From Leptolyngbyaceae cyanobacterium CSU_1_4 (lineage in GTDB: Bacteria > Cyanobacteriota > Cyanobacteriia > Elainellales > Elainellaceae), in contig JAAUPA010000011.1 in assembly GCA_012034615.1 (NCBI GenBank), positions 1 through 40,939 on the forward strand: DNA of 40,939 bases. Reading direction: 5' to 3'. A program made the position numbers and the translations under genes. Positions 28,208-37,067 of the stretch are shown here, one piece after another; the first letter of the stretch is position 1, and every line of letters begins with the position of its first letter. The notes under the pieces are model-generated. The model did not search any database and was not told where the DNA came from. It saw nothing but the letters and a program-made list of their open reading frames with translations.

Positions 28208-28465
28208 ATGAATCAAACCCTTGGGACTAGGATTATGCAAAGTTTAATTGCCTTATACCTACCGATCGCCTTTGTCATGCTGTGTATCTTTCTAGGTGGA
28301 TTCCTAAGAGATCATTCCGCCTCTAAAGCAGACGTGATTTCGTGGATCGCTGTGTTTGTCGGATCTGCCCTTTTCCCTCTAGTCATTCCTATTGCTTTGA
28401 TGGAAAGATTGCTGAGGGCAAACTTGCCTAAGCCCGTTCGCTTCTTAGAATCTCCCCGGTATTAA
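28208..28465 (+). CDS. Small two-helix membrane protein
   Basis: 85 residues with two hydrophobic helices (LIALYLPIAFVMLCIFLGGF and VISWIAVFVGSALFPLVIPI) and a basic C-terminal tail (LRANLPKPVRFLESPRY). ATG 28208 is preferred over the TTG three bases upstream. I do not recognise the family. It sits between the HTH/acidic gene and the convergent HAD gene. Confidence 0.6.
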   Translation: MNQTLGTRIMQSLIALYLPIAFVMLCIFLGGFLRDHSASKADVISWIAVFVGSALFPLVIPIALMERLLRANLPKPVRFLESPRY

Positions 28466-28499
28466 CTTTCCTGCGATCGCTCGATATCACGACCCGCCA

Positions 28500-29285
28500 T
28501 TATCGATTGAGTAGCTGGCTTATTTGGCTAGGATGTAACTGCTCGACGTTGCGAAGCACGATCGCTGCTCCAGCTTCCTCTAACTTATGGCTGTAGTCCG
28601 TTGCATAGTCGGCGGACACTTGAGTGTGTGGCGGCAAAATGCCCACGCCAATCCACTGGCGATCGGGCTGTTGAGCACGCGCTTGAGTGACGGTATACAT
28701 ATCTGCAACGGTGTCGCCCACATAAATCACGGGCAGAGCAGTAGAAGCTAGCTGGGCGATTGCCTGAAATAGTCCAGTCGGATTAGGCTTACCCGGTGCA
28801 TCTTCCATGGCTACTAAGACGGGAGACCGCAACCCCAGCCGCTTTTCCAACACGTATCGAGCCGATCCTTGGGTGGCACCGCTAAAAAAGCCCCAAAGAA
28901 TTCCGGCTGCGGTCAGTTGGTCGAGGTAAGCAGGCTGGAGCAACAGCGGCTCTTGAGTAATGTAACCATTCCAGCGATCGGGATTGTCTAGCTCTGTGCC
29001 TCGGTAGCGACGCTGGAAGTAATCAACGATCGTCTCATAGGTGAGGTCAAGCTGCTCTCTGGGTTTCCCTTGCTGCTCAAAGTAGCGGTAGGTAAATTCT
29101 TGGGCGGCTTCCCAATCGTTATTCCAAATGCCTTCTTCTTTCAGGGTGTCAATATTAGCTTGATTAGGACGGTATGCCCCTTGAGTGAAATGCTCGACGG
29201 TATCTGCTAATGCCCGACGGTAAGAGTTGCCCACGTCTCGAATGACGCCATCAATGTCAAAAATTACGATGACAAAATGATTCAC
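28500..29285 (-). CDS. HAD-superfamily IA phosphatase-like protein (TIGR01548-type)
   Basis: 261 residues. Motif I is FDIDGVIRD with nucleophile D10 and acid/base D12. A helical cap follows, then motif II-like FFSGATQGSAR, a lysine in GKPNPTGLF and motif IV YVGDTVADM. All catalytic groups of the HAD fold are present, so it is probably an active phosphatase; the substrate is unknown. A cyanobacterial subfamily of this sort is labelled TIGR01548 (assignment from memory). It is divergent from PSRP-3 over a 105-base promoter gap. Confidence 0.85.
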   Translation of the reverse strand: MNHFVIVIFDIDGVIRDVGNSYRRALADTVEHFTQGAYRPNQANIDTLKEEGIWNNDWEAAQEFTYRYFEQQGKPREQLDLTYETIVDYFQRRYRGTELDNPDRWNGYITQEPLLLQPAYLDQLTAAGILWGFFSGATQGSARYVLEKRLGLRSPVLVAMEDAPGKPNPTGLFQAIAQLASTALPVIYVGDTVADMYTVTQARAQQPDRQWIGVGILPPHTQVSADYATDYSHKLEEAGAAIVLRNVEQLHPSQISQLLNR

Positions 29286-29390
29286 TGCTGCAACACTCCT
29301 CTTCAGACGCTATCTTTTTCTTCAGATCTGTAGATACAATAAGGGATCGTTGTAAAGTTTGGGAACGCAACAGTCGTTCGGGAGGGTTGT

Positions 29391-29690
29391 TTGACAAAGT
29401 TTATCTTAAAGGTTCTCTGGCTAGAACAGAACGTAGCGTTGGCAGTTGATCAAATTGTCGGTAAAGGCACGAGTCCTTTGACTTCGTATTTCTTTTGGCC
29501 TCGGAACGATGCCTGGGAACAGTTGAAATCTGAGCTAGAAGCCAAGCATTGGATTGCTGAGAGCGATCGCTTCGAGTTGCTCAACAAAGCTACTGAAGTA
29601 ATCAACTTTTGGCAAGAAGAGGGCAAGCGCACCTCTATGAATGACGCACAAGCCAGATTTCCTGAAGTGGCATTTACCGGAAGCAACTAG
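29391..29690 (+). CDS. ycf65: 30S ribosomal protein PSRP-3 / Ycf65
   Basis: 99 residues matching the plastid-specific ribosomal protein 3 family (Ycf65, cS23), a small-subunit protein shared by cyanobacteria and chloroplasts. Diagnostic are [40 protein letters not shown] and [13 protein letters not shown]. The start is TTG 29391, set by GGGAGGG at 29380-29386; no ATG fits the conserved N terminus. A strong terminator follows. Confidence 0.93.
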   Translation: MTKFILKVLWLEQNVALAVDQIVGKGTSPLTSYFFWPRNDAWEQLKSELEAKHWIAESDRFELLNKATEVINFWQEEGKRTSMNDAQARFPEVAFTGSN

Positions 29691-29714
29691 TAATTTTTTT
29701 TGAGTTAGTTTGCT

Positions 29715-29741
29715 GGGGGCAGAGAGAATCTGCCCCTTTTT
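29715..29741 (+). terminator. Rho-independent terminator of PSRP-3
   Basis: GGGGCAG (29716-29722) pairs with CTGCCCC (29730-29736) over a 7-base loop, followed by TTTTT (29737-29741). It overlaps the stop of the opposing GT2 gene by two bases. On the minus strand no T-run follows, so it is one-way. Confidence 0.9.
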
Positions 29742-30750
29742 AATTAGATTCAGATTCCACGACTTCTCGAACTCGGTAGATGGGGCGGTTTTGCGACTCG
29801 TGATAGGTGCGCATTAACAGTTCGCCGAGTAAGCCAAAGCTAAACAGTTGAACGCCCGTGAGAAACAGGACAACCGCGAGAATGAGCAAGGGGCGATCGC
29901 CAATACTTTGTCCTAAGCCCAATTTCAAGAAGGTCAGATAACTTCCTAGCCCAACGCCTATCAAAATTGCCAGCAGTCCAAACAGCCCAAAGACATGCAT
30001 GGGGCGGGTTAGGAACTTCTTCATAAAGAAGATCGTGAATAAATCCATCAATACCCGAAAGGTTCGCCCTAGCCCATATTTACTACGCCCAAATTGGCGA
30101 GCGTGGTGAATGACGGGCATTTCAGCGATTTTTGCGCCTTCGATAAATGCCAAAGCGGGTAAGAACCGATGAAGTTCGCCATAGAGGTTCATGTCCATGA
30201 CTAGCTCGGAGCGGTAGGCTTTGAGGGAGCAGCCATAGTCGTGAATATTGACCCCGGTGACTTTGCCGATGAGCCAGTTGGCAATTTTAGAAGGAATGAG
30301 GCGCGTAAACATATCATCTTGCCGCTGCTTGCGCCAACCGCTGACCATATCGTAGCCCTCGTCAAGTTTTTCTAACAGCAGGGGAATATCGCTAGGATCG
30401 TTCTGCAAGTCGCCGTCTAGGGTGATGATGACTTGTCCCATGGCGTGATGAAATCCGGCTGCCATGGCGGCGGTTTGCCCATAGTTGCGGCGCAGTAAAA
30501 CGGCGCGGAGGTCGGTGCGATCTTGTGCCAGTTTTTTGAGAAGTTCGGCAGAACCGTCTTTAGAGCCGTCGTCTACGCAGATAGTTTCGTAGGCAATACA
30601 TTGGTCTTGGAGGGCTGTGGCGATCGCTTCAACTAATCGAGGAATGCTTTCGACCTCGTTATAAATGGGCACTACAACGGAAACCTTAAACTGGACAGGG
30701 CGAAACCCAGATATTCCCTGTGACCCTTCGGGCACGAATGACGTACTCAT
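29740..30750 (-). CDS. GT2 glycosyltransferase with two C-terminal helices (DPM1/GtrB-like)
   Basis: 336 residues. The GT-A domain (1-~235) has VVVPIYNEVESIPRLVE, the nucleotide-sugar DxD-type region (CVDDGSKDGS, ITLDGDLQNDPSDI) and MVSGWRKQRQDD. Two transmembrane helices near the C terminus (VFGLFGLLAILIGVGLGSYL, LLILAVVLFLTGVQLF) anchor it. Relatives transfer a sugar from UDP- or GDP-sugar to polyprenyl phosphate on the cytoplasmic face. The next gene upstream encodes a UPF0104 membrane protein 29 bases away, a pair that fits making and moving a lipid-linked sugar. Confidence 0.92.
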   Translation of the reverse strand: MSTSFVPEGSQGISGFRPVQFKVSVVVPIYNEVESIPRLVEAIATALQDQCIAYETICVDDGSKDGSAELLKKLAQDRTDLRAVLLRRNYGQTAAMAAGFHHAMGQVIITLDGDLQNDPSDIPLLLEKLDEGYDMVSGWRKQRQDDMFTRLIPSKIANWLIGKVTGVNIHDYGCSLKAYRSELVMDMNLYGELHRFLPALAFIEGAKIAEMPVIHHARQFGRSKYGLGRTFRVLMDLFTIFFMKKFLTRPMHVFGLFGLLAILIGVGLGSYLTFLKLGLGQSIGDRPLLILAVVLFLTGVQLFSFGLLGELLMRTYHESQNRPIYRVREVVESESN

Positions 30751-30779
30751 AAGACTCGCCTTGTGAAACAGGCTCTATT

Positions 30780-31721
30780 CTACCGAGTTTTGACCCCTGC
30801 TAAGCCTGCTCCGACGACTTCGGCAAGGATGCTAATCATTCGGTACAATGCTACGCCGCCAATGATCGTGCCTGTGGAAATCTCGGAGTTAAGCAGGGCG
30901 ATCGCAGTGGCTTCAAATACACCAATGCCTCCGGGTGCGCCTGGAATGACGAGTCCCAGCATCCAGGCGAGACTAAAAGCACTGAATATTAATGGAATTT
31001 GAGTGGGGGCGATCGGGCTTAATGCCGATAAAGTCAGCAAAAATCCTAGTCCGCGCAGGGCTACAAATCCAGCTTCACCTAACAGAGGCAAGATAGGATA
31101 TCGGCGAATTTGAATTGGGTCTTGAATTTGAACAGCTTGATCTTGAATAGGTTGAGCTTGAACAGCTTGAGCGCTTTGAGGCTTTTTTTTGAGACGACTA
31201 GCGAGTTGCAGGAGCGGATTTAGAAATCTGGGATGAATGGCGATTAATACAACGGCTAGACAAAGAAATTGCATCAGTCCGCTAGTCTGAGTGCCAGTGA
31301 TGAGGGCGATCGCCAGTGCTGCTGCTGCCATGAGCAGAGGTTCGAGCAACACGCTTAAGGTTGCGGCAGCGACAGAAAACCCAGCGTTTTTGGCGGCAAT
31401 GACTCTGCCATAAAAATGCCAAACGTTGCCAGGAAGGTATTTTGCGAGGTTGGTGGTGAGATAGACTCTGATGCTCCAAAGACCGGGAGCGGGCTGATTG
31501 AGTTCGCGCAAAATCCAACTCCAAACCCAGCCCGACCAAATGTGAGCAAGTAAGGTGACGACGAGGGCGATCGCTAGTTTAAAGTATCCTGTTGTGGTGA
31601 TCCGGATGGCGGCGACTTCTTGCCAGTTTTGGTGAATGGCACTGGCAATAAAAAAGATGGTTCCGCCTAAAATAACCCAGCGGAGATAGGGCTTGAGCCG
31701 AGAGAGTTTGATGCTAGCCAT
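30780..31721 (-). CDS. UPF0104 / LPG synthase-TM-like membrane protein
   Basis: 313 residues with about eight membrane helices. The family signature NLAKYLPGNVWHFYGR is present near residue ~92, together with GAPGGIGVFEATAIALL. The fold is shared with the membrane half of lysyl-phosphatidylglycerol synthase and AglD-like proteins; here no catalytic cytosolic domain is attached, so a lipid or lipid-sugar flippase role is inferred. A loop contains QAVQAQPIQDQAVQIQDPIQ, a Gln-rich repetitive insert encoded by repetitive DNA (31110-31170). The start ATG overlaps the upstream stop as TAATG (coupled translation). Confidence 0.87.
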   Translation of the reverse strand: MASIKLSRLKPYLRWVILGGTIFFIASAIHQNWQEVAAIRITTTGYFKLAIALVVTLLAHIWSGWVWSWILRELNQPAPGLWSIRVYLTTNLAKYLPGNVWHFYGRVIAAKNAGFSVAAATLSVLLEPLLMAAAALAIALITGTQTSGLMQFLCLAVVLIAIHPRFLNPLLQLASRLKKKPQSAQAVQAQPIQDQAVQIQDPIQIRRYPILPLLGEAGFVALRGLGFLLTLSALSPIAPTQIPLIFSAFSLAWMLGLVIPGAPGGIGVFEATAIALLNSEISTGTIIGGVALYRMISILAEVVGAGLAGVKTR

Positions 31722-32326
31722 TAAGCGATCGCAGCCTCACACTGTACAAAAACTCCGTTAATGGCGTTCATTAAGCAATCTAGATCGTAAATTGTGTAGA
31801 CTGTGATGTTTTTGGTGAACTGACTTGCCACCAATCGTCCAAACTCCCAAACTTTACCATTGGAAACGATTCCGAAAATGGGTTGGTGCAATTCGCTATT
31901 GAGTTTTTGGACAGCGACCATTTCTGCTAAACATTGTCCCCAACCTTCTGCAAAATCATCTCGCTTGGCTTCAACGACAATGATGTAAGGCTGGTCGAAC
32001 ACAAATTTGCCCAAGGGCGATCGCTTCGCCACAATATAGTCTGGAATGCCACATAGCTTCTCATTAAAGCTAATGGGCTGATGGCTCCACAGGCTGAAGT
32101 GCTCTTTATGGTGTTTATAAACTTCTTTGAGAGTAGGATAAATTAAATTTTCACAAACGGCATATTCCGAGTTATCAAAAACAACTTCTCTGAGGCTAAA
32201 TTCAATATCTGCTTTGAACGCCTCATTGCTAGCAAAGGAGACTTCTGCTACAAAATCCATCTCCATTGAGACAATTTGATATTCCTTAAGAACATCCCCA
32301 ATTCCTTTAAAGGTTGTGAACGGCAT
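31721..32326 (-). CDS. PD-(D/E)XK nuclease-fold protein
   Basis: 201 residues. The core reads GIPDYIVAKR, then YIIVVEAKRDDF, then GWGQCLAEMVAVQ, i.e. D96, E119-x-K121 and Q131, the PD-(D/E)XK arrangement seen in many endonucleases and in stand-alone cyanobacterial proteins. All catalytic residues appear to be kept. It begins 10 bases after the SbcC-like gene and overlaps the next gene by TAATG, so the three genes are likely one transcript. It could be a DNA-processing partner of the ATPase. Stand-alone members of this kind are widespread and uncharacterised in cyanobacteria, so the pairing is only suggestive. Confidence 0.8.
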   Translation of the reverse strand: MPFTTFKGIGDVLKEYQIVSMEMDFVAEVSFASNEAFKADIEFSLREVVFDNSEYAVCENLIYPTLKEVYKHHKEHFSLWSHQPISFNEKLCGIPDYIVAKRSPLGKFVFDQPYIIVVEAKRDDFAEGWGQCLAEMVAVQKLNSELHQPIFGIVSNGKVWEFGRLVASQFTKNITVYTIYDLDCLMNAINGVFVQCEAAIA

Positions 32327-32336
32327 CTAGCTTCCT

Positions 32337-35089
32337 CTACACTTCCCGCACCACTAGAATAACGTTTTCTGTGAATTTCTCGAAGGTGTCGTCGTGGCTA
32401 ATGACGAAGAGTTGACGGAAGGTTTTGATATTGGCGATCGCCTCTGCTAAGCTTTCTCGTCTGGGTCGATCCATATTAGTAGTAGGTTCATCAAAAAAGG
32501 CGATATCGATATCTGCCAATACCCGCAACAGCGCTAACCGGACTGCTAATGCTGCACACATTTGTTCGCCACCGGATAGATTGATGAATCGACGATTATG
32601 AGCGCCTTCTTGCACAATAATTTCGTAATCTTTTGTCCATTCCAGCGCCACGTTAGGGCGATTGACTAATTCGCGGAAGAGGCGATCGGCTTCGTGAGAA
32701 ATATTTTGCACATAGCGTTCAGTAATACGAGGTCCGGCTTCTTTATAGGCTTTGCGAGCGAAGGAGATAAAGCGTTTAATTTTCTCGGTTTGTTTAAGTT
32801 CTTCGACGGCGCGATCGCGTTTCTCGGCAATACCTTGGAGCGTTGCGATTTGGGTGCTAATTTCCATCAGCCGCTTGCGCTGTTGCGGCAATCCTCCAGA
32901 AAGTTGATCGGCTTGACTACGCCTGTGACTGTACGCAGTTTCAACTTGTTTCCAAAGTTCGGGATCGTAATCCTTAAGGAGGCGATCGCTCTCGGTCTGA
33001 GTATTATTCTGTTCGGTTTGTAATTCTTGTAGCTGAACAGTTGCTGTTTGTAGTTCTGGTTCTAGTTTACGAAGCTGGTTAGCATCGTTTTGATATTGCA
33101 GATAAGTTAGATACGCAGACTGGTGATTTTGACGGTTCTGTTTCTGTTCCTCAATCTGTATCTCCAGGTCGGCAAATTCATTAAGTTGATCGTTAAATTG
33201 ATTGATTAGTGCCTGTACCTGATCGCATTGTTCAACAATGGCTAACTGTTGGCGAATTAGATTAGGATGCTGTTGTAAATCTCTGGTTAAAAGCTGACTC
33301 CGACCGCGTGGATCGGCAAGGTTCGTGAGGCTGGCGGCGAGGTGCGATCGCTGTTGCTGAAGTTCTGGCTCGGTGGCTAACTGTTGAGTGAGGACAGAGA
33401 GGCGATCGGTTAATTGATCAACTTCTCTTAGGAGGCTGGCTTGCTGCGATCGCTTGACGGCTAAACCAGAGAGTTCGGCGCGCGATGGGTAAGCAATATC
33501 AAGCTTCGTTTTAATGTGTTGGAGCTGCTGCTGAAGCTTAGGAACAGAAGTTTGTTCAGATAAATCTGCCAGAATTTTCCACAGTGAATTGATTAACTCG
33601 GTGTTAAGTTCTATCCCAGCTTCGATCGTTTCTAGGGCAAGTTGGGCGGCAGGGAGCGGCGAGGTTTGCAAGATTTTTCTAAGAGCTTCAATGGTGTCTT
33701 CGGCTTGCTGTTGATGACGATCGCCCCTCGTTTCACCATCACTAACCAATTGCCGAAACTCGGCTTCAAACTGTTTGGCGGCTTCAACTCGGCTCAGTTG
33801 TTCTTGCAGGCGATCGCGCTTTGCTCCCATTCAGGAATCTGCTCTACCGCTGCTGCTAAGGCTTGAATGCGATCGATTTCTTGGGTCAGCTTGGCTTGCT
33901 CGGCTTGCAGTTTGGCAATTTGGCGGCTCAAACTTTGCTGTTCTAACTTGACTGCTTGGAGTTGATTAAACTGGTCGGTCAGGTTGGCTTGCTGCTGTTC
34001 CAAATCGGCTTGTTGCACGACTAACGGCTGCATCTGTTCAATTTCTGCGGCTGCTTGGGTGAGATTTTCGAGTTGCAGATTGACTTTGGTGAGTTGGGTT
34101 TGTTGCGCCACCATTGCTGCTTGCTGTTTTTCTCGCTGTTTAATTAATAACTGTTTTCGTTTGGCTTGTTGATCAAATTCTTCGAGCTGCGCCTCGGCTC
34201 TTAGAACAGCTTGATAGCTTTCTTTATTTTGCGTACAAATGGCAACTGCCGATTGCGATCGCTCCACCAACTGCAAGATTCTCGTCTGTGTCTGCTGTGC
34301 GGCTTCTGCTTTAACCGTAATTTGCTGCAACCGAGAAGTAATAGTCTGCACGGCTTGAGCTTGCGTGGATAGGCATTCTTTTTCACTCTGGAGCTCATTT
34401 AACTCAGTTTGTAACTGCTGCAAGCTAGCTTCGTTGGCGGTAATTTCTTGGCTAACCATGTTTTGACGGTGCTGCAAAGGCTGCCATTCTTGCAGACTTT
34501 CTTCGTACTGAGCGATCGCCGCTTCCAGTTTTTCTACTTCTGCTTTACCGTGCTTCTCCAAAGACAGCATTTGCTGATTCGTTTGTCGATATTCACCCAC
34601 CTTCAGAATTGCATCAAAAGTTAATTTCCGTTTCTCAGAAGCTTGCAAAAAATCGGCGGTAAACATTCCCTGCGGCACGCCGATCGTGTTGGCAAAAAGC
34701 TGTCCTAAATCTGTTCCAGGTGCAACGCCAAACTGCTGCCGTAACCACGGCATAATTTCATCTTCAATATGCTTATAATCGAGCCGCACATTAAGCTGTG
34801 GATCAAACAGCGTATAGCCTTTGGTGGTGCAGCGCTCCACTTCGTAAGTGCGTCCGTCTCGGCTAGAAATGAATGCCACTCTGGCTTGGGCGCTGCCTGC
34901 CCCGTTGCGAATTAAATCGTCTTTGTTATAGCCGCCTCGGTAATTAAACAATGTCCAGGCGATCGCTTCTAAAATACTGGTTTTCCCGGCTCCATTTTCG
35001 CCACAAATAGCATTGGTTCCGGGCTGAAAAATGAACTGGCGATCGCTGTGGGACTTAAAGTTTTTGAGAGTAACCGAGAGAATTTCCAT
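32337..35089 (-). CDS. sbcC: SbcC/Rad50-like SMC-family ATPase, with a -1 frameshift
   Basis: Corrected, this is 917 residues. The N-terminal ATPase lobe (MEILSVTLKNFKSHSDR, Walker A CGENGAGKTSILEAIAW) is followed by ~550 residues of coiled coil. The C-terminal lobe has FINLSGGEQMCAALAVRLAL and Walker B IAFFDEPTTNMDRPRRESLA. In SbcC-SbcD or Rad50-Mre11 the partner is a metallophosphatase; none is adjacent here. No CxxC zinc-hook motif is visible at the coiled-coil apex, unlike standard Rad50/SbcC. The frame breaks at ~33815, where one base is missing just before a HIP1 site (EWEQ / RDRLQEQLSRVEA). Restoring it gives exactly 918 codons. Start ATG 35089, not 35125, from homology to the family N terminus. 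Confidence 0.92.
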
Positions 35090-35122
35090 ACGCTGTTCAG
35101 ATCGCTGTCCCAAAATATTAGT

Positions 35123-35168
35123 CAAAACTCGCTCTGTAGAACAATTGCACCACAGAAAATGAGTTTTG
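35123..35168. repeat. Inverted repeat between por and the SbcC-like gene
   Basis: CAAAACTC (35123-35130) and GAGTTTTG (35161-35168) with an inner CTGTAG/CACAG pair form an imperfect hairpin in the gap. No T-run follows on either strand. It may be a weak por terminator or an operator for the downstream operon. Confidence 0.4.
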
Positions 35169-35179
35169 GCACGTGAATT

Positions 35180-36181
<1,002 letters not shown>

Positions 36182-36354
36182 TCAGGATCTCACATGATGG
36201 CGATCGGATGTCAATCTAAGTGAATTAAGTTAAACAAATGTCAATTAAGTATACGATTTCCTCGTTGTTCGTCGGTCAGCGATCCTAGGGTTGGCTCCCA
36301 GATTCTGTTTACAGATTTTGGTAAAATAAGACGAATGACCCTTAGGTGATCTCA

Positions 36355-37022
36355 ATGGCTCACGCTCTAGTCAACGCAACGTCTCCACAACGCGATCGCC
36401 CTTCCCCCTGGCAACCCGCAACTTGGGCTGATTATCTGGCTCTGTGTGATGCCCCTAACATCGAGCGCATTCGCATATTTTTTGATGAAGGATTGATGTG
36501 GACTGAAATGGGCGAAGAAGGGCTTAATCATTCAAGTGTCTGTGATTTGTTTACAATGCTGATTGCTTTTTGGAAAGCCAGCCATCCTGAACAAATTATT
36601 TATTCACTGGGTCGCTGCCAACTTGAAAAAACAGGTCATAAAGCCTGCGCTCCTGATTTGGTTGTTTATCTGGGAGAACCGCCACCGCGTTGGCAACCCG
36701 GACAACGGCGATTCGTCAACCTGGATCAGGCAGGGCTTCCGGCGCTGGTGGGCGAAGTATCTGATACGACGCTGGCGAATGATTTGGATCGTAAAAAGCA
36801 CCTTTATGCGGCGCTAGGGATCCCTGAGTATTGGGTGATTGATGTGCGAGGAAGACAAGTTCTAGCATTTCTGCTGCAAGCGGATGGCAGCTATGCCGAG
36901 TGTGATACTCTGAGGCATTTGCAGGATTGGCGATTACTTTGTTAGAACAAACTCTGGAACGTCTGGATCAAGAAGCAAATACCGATGCAGCGCTGTGGTT
37001 TTCACAGCAGTTAGCATCCTAG
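36355..37022 (+). CDS. Uma2/DUF820-family endonuclease-like protein, with a -1 frameshift
   Basis: Corrected, this is 222 residues. The family is a PD-(D/E)XK-fold protein common and multi-copy in cyanobacteria. Visible are PDLVVYLGEPPPR, LVGEVSDTTLANDLDRKKHL and YAALGIPEYWVIDV, the conserved Uma2 core with likely catalytic D...E...K residues. Reading ends early (DWRLLC), but the next frame gives the family tail EAFAGLAITLLEQTLERL, ending at TAG 37022. One missing base near 36907 joins the two. ATG 36355 is preferred over GTG 36346. The biological role of Uma2 proteins is unknown. Confidence 0.87.
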
Positions 37023-37051
37023 GAGGATATATCTCTGAGAAAATATCCTCC
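37022..37051. repeat. 9-bp inverted repeat at the junction of convergent genes
   Basis: GGAGGATAT (37022-37030) pairs with ATATCCTCC (37043-37051), overlapping the Uma2 stop and lying 17 bases beyond the putA stop. Without a T-run it is at best a weak two-way terminator. Confidence 0.5.
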
Positions 37052-37067
37052 CCCAATACATTCCTCG

